A stretch of DNA of 64,000 nucleotides from ASV31 sp965229765 (GTDB lineage Bacteria > Pseudomonadota > Alphaproteobacteria > Rhodobacterales > Rhodobacteraceae), in assembly GCA_965229765.1 (NCBI GenBank), contig CBDDJT010000004.1, forward strand, positions 248,001 through 312,000, read 5' to 3'. The notes under the pieces were generated by a model. That model made no database searches and was not told where the DNA came from. It saw only the letters and a program-made list of their open reading frames with translations. Shown one piece after another: positions 43,483 through 51,944 of this stretch. Each line of letters starts with the position of its first letter. Positions within the stretch are counted from its first letter, which is position 1. Made by a program: the position numbers and the translations under genes.

Positions 43483-44334
43483 TCAGACCGCGGCCTTGCG
43501 GCTTTCGTCGATATAGATCTCGCGCAGTCGGCGGGCCACCGGGCCGGGCGCGCCGCTGCCAACGGGCGCGCCATCGACGGACACCACCGGCATCACGAAC
43601 GTGGTGGCAGAGGTCACGAATGCCTCGTCTGCGGCCTTGGCCTCGTCGATGGTAAAGGCGCGCTCTTCGACTTCCATTTGCGCTTCGCGGGCAAACCGAA
43701 GCACGGCGTTGCGCGTGATCCCGTGCAGGATCTCGGTGCCCAGGTGCCGCGTGACGATCTTGCCGCCCTTTACGATATAGGCGTTGTTCGAGGTGCCCTC
43801 GGTCACGTGCCCGTCCTCGACCAGCCAGGCATCGTCGGCGCCCGCGGCCTTGGCCATCATCTTGCCCATCGACGGGTACAGAAGCTGCACGGTCTTGATG
43901 TCGCGCCGGCCCCAGCGCTGGTCGGGGATGGAAATCACCGCCAGCCCCTTTTCGGCAACCGGGCTGTTCGCCAACTGCTTGTGCTGCGTGAACAGGACCA
44001 GCGACGGGGTCACGCCCTCGGGGTAGGTGAAATCGCGGTCCGCCGCGCCACGCGTCACCTGAAGATAGACAAGCCCCTCTGTCACCTCGTTCTGCGCGAC
44101 CAGCTGGCGGTGGATCTCCAGCAATTCGTCCCGCGTGACCGGCGCCGCCATCTCCAGTTCGTCGAGCGAGCGCTGCAACCGCGTGGCATGGCCGTCGAAG
44201 TCGATCAGCTTGCCGTCCAGCACGCTCGTCACCTCGTAGACGCCATCGGCGAACAGGAAACCGCGATCAAAGACGGAAATCTTCGCCTCTTCCTCGGGCA
44301 GGTACTCTCCGTTGACATAGACGGTGCGGCTCAT
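43483..44334 (-). CDS. dat: D-amino-acid transaminase
   Basis: A 283-residue class IV PLP aminotransferase. The Schiff-base Lys is Lys147 in RRDIKTVQLL, and HVTEGTSNNAYIV holds the phosphate-binding and fold-type IV residues; the N-terminal VFDRGFLFADGVYE is standard. It moves amino groups between D-amino acids, including D-alanine and D-glutamate, and 2-oxo acids. It lies 73 bp after dgcA on the same strand, as third gene of a D-amino-acid operon. Branched-chain transaminase is the main alternative, but RWGRRDIK is closer to the D-specific group. Confidence 0.88.
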   Translation of the reverse strand: MSRTVYVNGEYLPEEEAKISVFDRGFLFADGVYEVTSVLDGKLIDFDGHATRLQRSLDELEMAAPVTRDELLEIHRQLVAQNEVTEGLVYLQVTRGAADRDFTYPEGVTPSLVLFTQHKQLANSPVAEKGLAVISIPDQRWGRRDIKTVQLLYPSMGKMMAKAAGADDAWLVEDGHVTEGTSNNAYIVKGGKIVTRHLGTEILHGITRNAVLRFAREAQMEVEERAFTIDEAKAADEAFVTSATTFVMPVVSVDGAPVGSGAPGPVARRLREIYIDESRKAAV

Positions 44335-44407
44335 GCTGGGTCTCCTTCGCTCACCCGCGCCATGTGTCCGGCTTGCGCGCCTGCGTCAAGCCACCCGGGG
44401 ACCATTC

Positions 44408-45373
44408 CTACCCCCAAAGCGCCGCGTCGGGCGGATGCACGCCGTCGGCGTCATAGATCAGCGGGGCCGCGCGGTCCTCTGCCAGCAACAGCGGGCCGTC
44501 CAGATCCACGATCTCGACCCCCTGCGCGACCAGCACCGCGGGCGCCATCGCCAGGGAACTGCCCACCATGCAGCCCACCATGATCCGGTAGCCCGCCGCC
44601 TCTGCCGCTGTCTTCAGCGCCAGCGCCTCGGTCAGGCCGCCGGTCTTGTCCAGCTTGATGTTCACCATGTCGTACTTGCCCGCCAGCGCGGGCAGGCTGG
44701 CCCGGTCATGGCAGGCCTCGTCGGCGCAGACGGGCAGCGGGCGGGCGATTTCCCCAAGCATGTCGTCGGCGCCCGCGGGCAGGGGCTGTTCCACCATCTC
44801 GACGCCCAGCCGCAGCAGATGCGGCGCCAGATCGGCATAGACCTCTGCCGTCCAGCCCTCGTTGGCGTCCACGATGATCCGCGCGGCGGGCGCGCCCTGG
44901 CGCACCGCTTCCAGCCGGGGCATGTCCTCGGGCGTGCCCAGCTTGATCTTCAGAAGCGGGCGATGCGCATGGCGCGCCGCCGCCGCGCGCATGTTCTCGG
45001 GCGTGTCCAGCGACAGGGTATAGGCCGTCACCACCGGCCCCGGCGCAGCCAGACCCGCCAGATCCCACACCCGGCGCCCGGCGCGCTTGGCCTCCAGGTC
45101 CCACAGGGCACAGTCGACGGCGTTCCGCGCCGCACCCGCAGGCAGCATCCCCTGCAAGGCGGCACGCGATACGTCGGCTGGCAGCGCCTTGACCTGCGCC
45201 GCGACGCTGTCCAGCGTTTCGCCGTAGCGGGAATATGGCACGCATTCGCCCCGGCCCGTCACCCCGCCGCGCGTCACCGAAACCGTCAGCACCTTCGCCT
45301 CGGTCCGCGACCCGCGCGAGATGGTAAAGGCCTCGGCCAGCCGGAACGTCCCGGCCCGCAGGTCAATCGTCAT
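44408..45373 (-). CDS. dgcA: N-acetyl-D-glutamate racemase, enolase superfamily (dipeptide epimerase fold)
   Basis: A 321-residue enzyme of the muconate-lactonising subgroup. Catalytic Lys142 and Lys144 lie in KIK, metal ligands Asp169, Glu195 and Asp218 in DANEGW, VEQP and CADE, and the second-face Lys243 in IKLDKTGG. Alone it would be called L-Ala-D/L-Glu epimerase. Because it directly follows a DUF1611 (DgcN) gene, the DgcN-DgcA D-glutamate pathway, described in marine bacteria, is the better call. AGGGGGC precedes the ATG at 45373. Confidence 0.88.
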   Translation of the reverse strand: MTIDLRAGTFRLAEAFTISRGSRTEAKVLTVSVTRGGVTGRGECVPYSRYGETLDSVAAQVKALPADVSRAALQGMLPAGAARNAVDCALWDLEAKRAGRRVWDLAGLAAPGPVVTAYTLSLDTPENMRAAAARHAHRPLLKIKLGTPEDMPRLEAVRQGAPAARIIVDANEGWTAEVYADLAPHLLRLGVEMVEQPLPAGADDMLGEIARPLPVCADEACHDRASLPALAGKYDMVNIKLDKTGGLTEALALKTAAEAAGYRIMVGCMVGSSLAMAPAVLVAQGVEIVDLDGPLLLAEDRAAPLIYDADGVHPPDAALWG

Positions 45374-45375
45374 GC

Positions 45376-45423
45376 CCGCCCCCTGCTTCCTTCTTGCCCG
45401 AACACGCCGCCACGCAGCGGCGT
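45376..45423. repeat. Dispersed intergenic element, copy d, with hairpin
   Basis: CCCCTGCTTCCTTCTTGCCC then GAACACG (45380-45406) matches the motif at 30275. It is followed by ACGCCGC-CACGCA-GCGGCGT (45404-45423), a hairpin with the same 7-bp stem as in copy c. It sits between dgcN and dgcA and contains the dgcA ribosome-binding site. Confidence 0.55.
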
Positions 45424-45431
45424 TCCCCGTG

Positions 45432-46433
45432 CTACAGCGCCGCCAGCGCTTGCGCCAGCCGGTCCGCGCCCTGCCGGAACGGATCCACCGTGGGCAGGCC
45501 CATGCGCTTTTCCGTCTGCTCCAGGTAATCCAGCGCCTGATCCTCGGACAGGGCCTTGGTGTTGACGGAAATCCCCACCACCTGCGCCTTCGGGTTGGCG
45601 ATCCGCGCCAGCGGCAGCGCCATGTCGCGAAGCGCCTCCAGCGTCGGCAGCTCGTATCCCGGCAGCCCGCGCATGTGGGCGCGCGTCGGCTCGTGGCTGA
45701 GGATAAGCGCATCGGGCTGGCCGCCGTGGATCAGCGCCATGGTCACGCCGGAATAGGACACGTGGAACAGGCTGCCCTGCCCCTCGATCAGGTCCCAGTG
45801 ATCGGCGTCGTTGTCGGGTGTCAGCCATTCGACCGCACCGGCCATGAAATCGGCCACCACGGCGTCCAGCGGAACGCCCTCGCCGGTGATCAGGATGCCC
45901 GTCTGTCCCGTGGCGCGAAAGCTGGCCTTCATCCCCAGGGCCTGCATCGAGCGGTCCATCGCCAAAGCAGTGTACATCTTGCCGACGGAACAATCCGTGC
46001 CCACGGCCAGACAGCGCTTGCCGCTGCGCGGCACGCCGTTGGCGATCGGATAGTCCACCTCGGGCACACGAACGTCATGCAGCGCGCGCCCCGTGGCCTC
46101 GGCCACCGCGGCAAGGTCGGCCTCGTCCCGCAACAGGTTGTGCAGGCCCGACGCCAGGTCAAAGCCTTCCTCTAGCGCCGTGACCAGCACCTTTTTCCAG
46201 GCCTGGCTGATGACGCCGCCACGGTTCGCAACCCCGATCACCAGCGTCTTCGCCCCGGCGGCCCGTGCCTGGTCAAGGTCCATGTCGGGAAGGTCAAGGT
46301 CGGCCTTGCAGCCGTCCATGCGGTACTGGCCAACCGCGAACTCGGGCCGCCAGTCGCGAATGCCTTGCGCCACCTTTGCCGATAGCGGGTCGGGCGCATC
46401 GCCCAGAAACAGAAGATAGGGTGTCTCGATCAT
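45432..46433 (-). CDS. dgcN: D-amino-acid N-acetyltransferase DgcN (DUF1611)
   Basis: A 333-residue protein of the DUF1611 family with an N-terminal Rossmann-like domain (TLVIGVANRGG) and a P-loop-like motif GTDCSVGKM at 145-153. In the DgcN-DgcA pathway it acetylates D-glutamate, and DgcA then racemises the product. The ATG at 46433 gives MIETPYLLFLGDAPD, matching the family N-terminus. It is the first gene of the operon; 141 bp upstream, before the next gene, are free for promoter and control. Confidence 0.9.
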   Translation of the reverse strand: MIETPYLLFLGDAPDPLSAKVAQGIRDWRPEFAVGQYRMDGCKADLDLPDMDLDQARAAGAKTLVIGVANRGGVISQAWKKVLVTALEEGFDLASGLHNLLRDEADLAAVAEATGRALHDVRVPEVDYPIANGVPRSGKRCLAVGTDCSVGKMYTALAMDRSMQALGMKASFRATGQTGILITGEGVPLDAVVADFMAGAVEWLTPDNDADHWDLIEGQGSLFHVSYSGVTMALIHGGQPDALILSHEPTRAHMRGLPGYELPTLEALRDMALPLARIANPKAQVVGISVNTKALSEDQALDYLEQTEKRMGLPTVDPFRQGADRLAQALAAL

Positions 46434-46574
46434 CGTGCGCTCCGTCGTGATTGTCGCAGGATTCCACGTTTGCTGGCGATGTGTCTTGCGAAGTCGGCCG
46501 CAACCGCACCTGCCTGTCGCAGATTTTCCCGCATATTGGACGATCAGCACAAGAATCGTGCGTCCAGATCAGAC

Positions 46575-46973
46575 TCAGCGCAGACGCAGTACCAGCAAGA
46601 GGTTCAGCGCGGCAGTTCCCGCCACCGCTGCCCAGATCCCCAAAGGCGGCGCTTCGATGAACCGCATCAGCGTGCCATGGCGGTCGAACGCCATCTCGGG
46701 TTCCGGCGGCGGCACCGGGCGCATGGTTTCCAGAGACCGGACGGTGCTTTCAACAAGCGCCGTCAGATCGAGGACCGGGCTATGCACCATTTCGATGGGC
46801 GTTGCCGCATAGCCCGCCACGAGCGCCGCCAGTGTCCAGAGAGGCACCAGCATCCCGCGCGGCCGCCCGAGGCGGATCATCGCACCCAGCGTCGCGACCC
46901 AGAGTGCGCGCAAGAGAAACACGCCCCCCACCAGCACAAGAACCGGGCGAAACATCTCGAACACAGGCAACAT
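46575..46973 (-). CDS. Small membrane protein of unknown function
   Basis: A 132-residue protein with three hydrophobic segments: about 9-30 (LVLVGGVFLLRALWVATL), 39-53, and a C-terminal one (AAVAGTAALNLLLVLRLR). A soluble loop between the last two contains ETMRPVPPPEPEMAFDRHGT. I do not recognise a family. The start at 46973 has GGAGAG about eleven bases upstream. It is just upstream of dgcN on the same strand (141-bp gap), but no functional link is evident. Confidence 0.6.
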   Translation of the reverse strand: MLPVFEMFRPVLVLVGGVFLLRALWVATLGAMIRLGRPRGMLVPLWTLAALVAGYAATPIEMVHSPVLDLTALVESTVRSLETMRPVPPPEPEMAFDRHGTLMRFIEAPPLGIWAAVAGTAALNLLLVLRLR

Positions 46974-47126
46974 GGGCGCACACTCTCCAACGGGACGGAA
47001 CACCAACGCCCTAACCGGGCAAACAGGCAATTCCGTGGCGCGGGCGCTTGGGGGTTGCGGCCCCCTGCGCAGTAATCTAGCAGTCCGGCAACCCGATCAC
47101 GCAATTTCCTTTCGCGAGGCCGCCTG

Positions 47127-48086
47127 ATGTCCTTCATCACCCAACCCGCCCCCGTCGCCCGCCCGAACCGCTGCCAGCTGTTCGGTCCCGGCTCTCGCCC
47201 GGCGCTGTTTCCGAAGATGGCCGCCAGCGCCGCCGACGTCATCAACCTCGATCTCGAGGATTCCGTCGCCCCCGACGACAAGGCCGAGGCGCGCAAGAAC
47301 GTCATCCAGGCAATCGGCGACGTGGACTGGGGCAACACGTACCTCAGCGTCCGGATCAACGGGCTCGATTCGCCGTGGTGGTATCGCGATGTGGTCGACC
47401 TGCTGGAACAGGCGGGCCCGCGGCTGAACCAGATCATGATCCCCAAGGTGGGGCGCGCCGCCGATGTGTATGCCGTCGACGCGCTGGTCAGCTCTATCGA
47501 GGCCGCGACGGGCCGCGCCACGCCGATCAGCTTCGAGGTCATCATCGAATCCGCCGCGGGCATCAGCCATGTCGAGGAGATCGCCGCCGCGAGCCCCCGG
47601 CTTCAGGCGATGAGCCTTGGCGCCGCCGATTTCGCCGCCTCCATGGGGATGCAGACCACCGGCATCGGCGGCACACAGGAAAACTACTACATGCACCGCG
47701 AGGGCCAGAAATACTGGTCGGACCCGTGGCACTGGGCCCATGCCGCCATCGTCGCCGCCTGCCGCACCCATGGCGTCCTGCCCGTGGATGGCCCTTTCGG
47801 CGACTTCTCGGACCCCGAGGGCTTTCGCGCGCAGGCGCTGCGCTCTGCCACGCTGGGCATGGTCGGCAAATGGGCGATCCATCCCAGCCAGGTGGCGCTT
47901 GCCAACGAGGTCTTCACCCCCTCGGACGCCGCCGTCGCCGAAGCGCGAGAGATCCTTGACGCCATGGAAAAGGCGAAGGCCGAAGGCGCCGGCGCCACCG
48001 TCTACAAGGGCCGGCTGGTCGATATCGCCTCGATCAAGCAGGCCGACGTGATCGTGAAACAGGCCGAGATGATCGCGCGCACCTGA
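47127..48086 (+). CDS. mcl1: L-malyl-CoA/beta-methylmalyl-CoA lyase
   Basis: A 319-residue HpcH/HpaI-type lyase. It has RPNRCQLFGPGSRPALFPKM at the N-terminus, NLDLEDSVAP with the magnesium-binding acids, and EVIIESAAGISH. It cleaves beta-methylmalyl-CoA to propionyl-CoA and glyoxylate, and with its partner thioesterase makes malate, both in the ethylmalonyl-CoA pathway for acetate assimilation. The same enzyme in Rhodobacter sphaeroides is Mcl1. A GCGC/GGGGG hairpin (47044-47070) lies upstream. Confidence 0.95.
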   Translation: MSFITQPAPVARPNRCQLFGPGSRPALFPKMAASAADVINLDLEDSVAPDDKAEARKNVIQAIGDVDWGNTYLSVRINGLDSPWWYRDVVDLLEQAGPRLNQIMIPKVGRAADVYAVDALVSSIEAATGRATPISFEVIIESAAGISHVEEIAAASPRLQAMSLGAADFAASMGMQTTGIGGTQENYYMHREGQKYWSDPWHWAHAAIVAACRTHGVLPVDGPFGDFSDPEGFRAQALRSATLGMVGKWAIHPSQVALANEVFTPSDAAVAEAREILDAMEKAKAEGAGATVYKGRLVDIASIKQADVIVKQAEMIART

Positions 48087-48171
48087 AAGGGATCAGGCGC
48101 CGGCGGGAAACCTCTGCGTTGCATTGCGCGCACCCTGCGGCCATATACGGCGCGGGCAACAGGGGACCGGC

Positions 48172-49143
48172 ATGGCGGGCACGACGAACTATCTCGATTT
48201 CGAGAAGCCGCTGGCAGAGATCGAAGGCAAGGCCGAGGAATTGCGCGCACTGGCGCGCATGAACGAGGAAATGGGCGTCGAAAAGGAGGCCGCGGCGCTT
48301 GACGCCAAGGCGGCCCAGATTCTGCGTGACCTTTACCGCAACCTCAGCCCCTGGCGGAAATGCCAGGTGGCGCGCCACCCCGACAGGCCGCATTGCCGGG
48401 ACTACATCAACGCGCTGTTCACCGACTACACGCCACTGGCCGGCGACCGGAACTTCGCCGACGACCATGCCGTTATGGGGGGTCTGGCACGCCTGAACGA
48501 CCGTCCCGTCATGGTGATCGGCCACGAAAAGGGCCACGACACCAAAACCCGGATCGAACGCAATTTCGGCATGGCCCGGCCCGAAGGCTACCGCAAGGCG
48601 ATCCGGCTGATGGATCTTGCCGACCGCTTCGGCCTGCCTGTCATCACGCTCGTGGACACGCCCGGCGCCTATCCGGGCAAGGGCGCCGAGGAACGCGGCC
48701 AGTCCGAGGCCATTGCGCGATCCACCCAGAAGTGCCTTCAGATCGGGGTGCCGCTGGTGTCGGTCGTCATCGGCGAGGGCGGATCGGGCGGCGCGGTGGC
48801 CTTTGCCACGGCAAACCGCGTCGCGATGCTGGAACACTCGATCTATTCTGTGATCTCGCCAGAGGGCTGTGCCTCGATCCTCTGGAAGGATGCCGAAAAG
48901 ATGCGCGAGGCCGCCGAGGCGCTGCGCCTGACCGCGCAGGACCTGCGCAACCTTGGCGTCATCGACCGGATCATCGCCGAACCGCTGGGCGGCGCCCAGC
49001 GCGACCGCGCAGCGGCCATCGCATCGGTTGGCAAGGACATCGCGTCCATGCTGGCGGAAATGGACGGGCTGTCGCGGTCCAAGCTCATCAAGGACCGCCG
49101 CACCAAGTTCCTCGACATGGGCAAGAAGGGGCTGGCGGCCTGA
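48172..49143 (+). CDS. accA: Acetyl-CoA carboxylase carboxyltransferase subunit alpha
   Basis: A 323-residue subunit that, with AccD, transfers carboxyl from biotin to acetyl-CoA to give malonyl-CoA for fatty acid synthesis. FEKPLAEIEGKAEELRALA at the N-terminus, GHEKGHDTKTRIERNFGMA and GEGGSGGAVAFA are typical. AGGGGACC lies six bases before the ATG at 48172; longer in-frame starts lack a ribosome-binding site. It follows mcl1 by 85 bp. Confidence 0.97.
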   Translation: MAGTTNYLDFEKPLAEIEGKAEELRALARMNEEMGVEKEAAALDAKAAQILRDLYRNLSPWRKCQVARHPDRPHCRDYINALFTDYTPLAGDRNFADDHAVMGGLARLNDRPVMVIGHEKGHDTKTRIERNFGMARPEGYRKAIRLMDLADRFGLPVITLVDTPGAYPGKGAEERGQSEAIARSTQKCLQIGVPLVSVVIGEGGSGGAVAFATANRVAMLEHSIYSVISPEGCASILWKDAEKMREAAEALRLTAQDLRNLGVIDRIIAEPLGGAQRDRAAAIASVGKDIASMLAEMDGLSRSKLIKDRRTKFLDMGKKGLAA

Positions 49144-49168
49144 CCCGTCGCCGGGCCGCCCCGCCCCG

Positions 49169-50281
49169 TCACGCCATGTGGGGAAAGTAGTCCTCGCAGG
49201 TGCCCTCGCGGTAGACATCCGCCGTGCAGCAGTGCAGCCCGCCTCCGAACGCATAGGCGTCGCGCAATTCGACCTCGACGACCTCCATGCCCAGCTTGTC
49301 CATCTGCTCGGCCTGGTAGACCTCGGATTTCTCGACGCACACCGTCTTGGGGTCCAGCACCAGCACGTTCATCGACAGCCAGACGGACGAATAGCACAGC
49401 GGCGGCGGCGCGTTATGCGCCGGCTGCGCGGCATCCACGATCTCCCATCCGTTGGACTCGAACATGGCCCGCTGGTCGTCGGGCAGACGGCGGCGCGGAT
49501 TGTTCAGGATCAGCCCGGGACGCAGCGGCGTGAACGTCGCGTCGATGTGGATCGGGTAGGGATCGCCCGGAAAGTTCACCGCATGGACCCGGTGCTGCGG
49601 GAAATGGCGGCGCAGCCACTCGATGCCCTTCAGGTTGGTCGTGAACCCGTGCTGCACCACAAGGTCACGGCCGAACCGCAGGACGTCCGCCGCGTCGAAC
49701 AGCGGTTCCTCCTCGGTTGTGACAAAGAACTTCTCGGCGGTCCATTGCAGGCGCTTGTCGATGCCGATCTTCTCGGACAGGTAGTCGGGCCGGTAATCCG
49801 CATCGGTCAGGCGCGGCTTCGGCGCGGTCTCGTGCCGGAAATTCGGGTCCTCGTCGAAATAACGCTGCATCAGCGGCCGGTAGTTCAGGTACTCGAACCA
49901 GCGGCAGCGATAGGACATCGTCGCCTCAAGGATCTCGGAACCGACCGTCAGCAGCACGTCGCGCGGCGGCATGCAGCCGAACTGGCTTTCGGTGTGGAAA
50001 TCCGGCGTGGTCACGGGCAGCGAATGGTCGAGGGGCGTGGGCCGGTCGACGCGGATGCCGCGCGATTCAAGCTGGGAAGCGAAGGTATCGAGCAACTCGT
50101 TGGCGCGGTCGATCGTTTCCTGCGGGCGGCGGCCCCACTGGCCGCGCATGTCGCTGTCCTCTGGCACCTTGGCGTCCAGCGCGGGTTCTTCCGGCGGGAT
50201 GTGGCAATCGTCGGCCCGCCCGACGATCACGTGCTTCAAGGGATCCCATTCGTTCCAGCTGTTGACGACCGTCTTGTTCAT
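49169..50281 (-). CDS. Glycine amidinotransferase-family protein
   Basis: A 370-residue enzyme closely resembling L-arginine:glycine amidinotransferase. The catalytic Cys is Cys351 in GGGLHC, His245 lies in MHIDATF-like IHIDATF, and FDAADVLRFGRD (195-206) supplies an active-site Asp. These enzymes move the amidino group of arginine to an amine to form guanidino compounds such as guanidinoacetate. The acceptor is not known here, and no creatine or antibiotic genes are next to it. It is convergent with accA, whose stop is 25 bp away. Confidence 0.9.
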   Translation of the reverse strand: MNKTVVNSWNEWDPLKHVIVGRADDCHIPPEEPALDAKVPEDSDMRGQWGRRPQETIDRANELLDTFASQLESRGIRVDRPTPLDHSLPVTTPDFHTESQFGCMPPRDVLLTVGSEILEATMSYRCRWFEYLNYRPLMQRYFDEDPNFRHETAPKPRLTDADYRPDYLSEKIGIDKRLQWTAEKFFVTTEEEPLFDAADVLRFGRDLVVQHGFTTNLKGIEWLRRHFPQHRVHAVNFPGDPYPIHIDATFTPLRPGLILNNPRRRLPDDQRAMFESNGWEIVDAAQPAHNAPPPLCYSSVWLSMNVLVLDPKTVCVEKSEVYQAEQMDKLGMEVVEVELRDAYAFGGGLHCCTADVYREGTCEDYFPHMA

Positions 50282-50413
50282 GTCTTCCCCGGGGTATCTG
50301 AACGCGTTGCGCGCGACGGCCCGCTATAGGCCGATCCCCCGCCGGTCGCCATACGGATTGCGACGCCCGATGACGCGACCACGCCAAGCCGGCGGGCCAT
50401 CGCCCGAAACGGC

Positions 50414-50884
50414 CTAGCCTTCGGCCGCCTTGGCGGGCTTGAACGGCGCCATGCCCGCGCGCGCCAGCGCGTCGGCGCGCTCGTTCTCCTCGTGCCCGGC
50501 GTGGCCCTTGATCCATTCCCAGCGCACGTCATGGCGCGCCTGCGCCTCGTCCAGCCGCTGCCACAGGTCCACGTTCTTCACGGGCTTTCTGGTGGACGTC
50601 TTCCAGCCGTTGCGCTTCCAGCCGTGGATCCACTGGGTGACGCCGTTCTTCACATAGGCGCTATCGGTGACGACAGTGATCTGCGACGCCCGCGTCAGCG
50701 ATTCCAGCGCCGTGATCGCCCCCAGAAGCTCCATGCGGTTGTTGGTCGTGTCCGCCTCGCCGCCGCTCAATTCGCGCTCGCGCAGCACGGTGTCGCCATC
50801 CCGCGCGATCAGAAGCGCCCCCCAGCCGCCCGGCCCGGGGTTCCCCGAACAGGCGCCATCGGTATAGGCGAAAAGGTCAGGCAT
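50414..50884 (-). CDS. rnhA: Ribonuclease HI
   Basis: A 156-residue enzyme that cuts RNA in RNA-DNA hybrids. The catalytic acids Asp9, Glu52 and Asp74 lie in YTDGAC, NRMEL and VTDSAY, and the C-terminal ENERADALA supplies the last Asp. KTSTRKPVKNVDLWQRL is the basic protrusion. The start at 50884 overlaps the stop of the upstream methyltransferase gene by eight bases; earlier starts are not homologous. Confidence 0.96.
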   Translation of the reverse strand: MPDLFAYTDGACSGNPGPGGWGALLIARDGDTVLRERELSGGEADTTNNRMELLGAITALESLTRASQITVVTDSAYVKNGVTQWIHGWKRNGWKTSTRKPVKNVDLWQRLDEAQARHDVRWEWIKGHAGHEENERADALARAGMAPFKPAKAAEG

Positions 50885-51464
50885 GGGCCTGCACCATGAT
50901 CCAGGGGGCCACCGCGCCATCCAGTCCCGCGTCTGCCCCGACGAACTCTGACGTGACGCCAAAGCCTGCGTCCTCCATCAGCCCCACCAGCTCGTCGCGG
51001 GTGTAGTAGGCATAAAACCGCCCCAGCCGGTCGCGCCGCTCGCCCTCGCCGGTCTTCAGTCCCACCATGATCCGCCCGCCAGGTCGCAGCGCGCTGTGCA
51101 GGCGGCGCAGGTGCCCCGGCATGTCGGCTTTCGGCGCGTGCAAAAGGCTGAAACTGGCCCAGACCCCGTCATAAGACGCCTCGGCATCGACATCGTCAAA
51201 GCCCGCGACGCGCGCGGCCAGCCCATGGCGCGCCCGCGCCTCGGCCACCATCTCGGCAGAGGCGTCCATCGCATCCACCTCGAACCCGCGCCCGGCCATC
51301 ACCGCCGCGTCATGCCCCGGCCCGCACCCAAGGTCGAGGATCCGTCCGCCGGGCGTCACCAGCCCAAGGAACACGTCAAGTTCCGGCGACCGTTCGCCGG
51401 TCAGGTCGGCATAGCGCCCCGCCTCGGTGGCATAGACCGCCATGGTTTCGTCATCCCCGCTCAT
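50877..51464 (-). CDS. Class I SAM-dependent methyltransferase
   Basis: A 195-residue methyltransferase with the SAM motif ILDLGCGPGHD near residues 44-54, an acidic residue after strand 2 (DAMDAS) and motif post-I/IV (GVWASFSLLHA). The substrate is unknown. The ATG at 51464 overlaps the stop of the DUF3429 gene (ATGA) and has GGGAGT eight bases upstream; an ATG two codons earlier is weaker. Three overlapping genes (DUF3429, methyltransferase, rnhA) form one operon. Confidence 0.87.
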   Translation of the reverse strand: MSGDDETMAVYATEAGRYADLTGERSPELDVFLGLVTPGGRILDLGCGPGHDAAVMAGRGFEVDAMDASAEMVAEARARHGLAARVAGFDDVDAEASYDGVWASFSLLHAPKADMPGHLRRLHSALRPGGRIMVGLKTGEGERRDRLGRFYAYYTRDELVGLMEDAGFGVTSEFVGADAGLDGAVAPWIMVQAHA

Positions 51465-51919
51465 GTCCATACTCCCACCGAAAGGCAGGCCACGACAACC
51501 GTGGTCAGCCCGATGCGCAGCGCCATCCACCACGGCGGCGCCAGCCCCTGCCGCCAGAACGTCCAGTCCAGCGCCAGAAGACCAAGGAACCCCGCGATCA
51601 GGTAGATGCCCGCGCTGACCGGCCCGCCGCCCACGAAGAAGAACGCCCAAAGCGCGGGGATCACCGACAGGGCATAGCCCGTGGCGGCCGCCGCCCCCGT
51701 CGCCCGCGTGGCAAAGCCCCACAGCACGCCCGACATGAACGCCAGGATGATCGTGCCGTATTGCAGCTGCACGAAAGGCCCGACGAAGCGCGCGCCGAGG
51801 ATGCGCAGGCCCGCCTCGGCCAGCCCGTCCGACAGAAGCGTCGCCGCGCCCCACAGAAACGGGATCAGCCCGGCAAGGCCAAGGACAAGCGCGGCGCGCG
51901 GGATCGGGGTCTTGAACAT
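51461..51919 (-). CDS. DUF3429 membrane protein
   Basis: A 152-residue protein with four to five hydrophobic segments, including AALVLGLAGLIPFLWGAATL near the N-terminus and GTIILAFMSGVLWGFA in the middle, matching DUF3429 family proteins of unknown role. AGGACAGGACGC lies upstream of the ATG at 51919. Its stop overlaps the methyltransferase start by four bases. The ispH stop is 25 bp upstream on the same strand. Confidence 0.82.
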   Translation of the reverse strand: MFKTPIPRAALVLGLAGLIPFLWGAATLLSDGLAEAGLRILGARFVGPFVQLQYGTIILAFMSGVLWGFATRATGAAAATGYALSVIPALWAFFFVGGGPVSAGIYLIAGFLGLLALDWTFWRQGLAPPWWMALRIGLTTVVVACLSVGVWT

Positions 51920-51944
51920 GCGTCCTGTCCTGGCGTGCCGGGTG

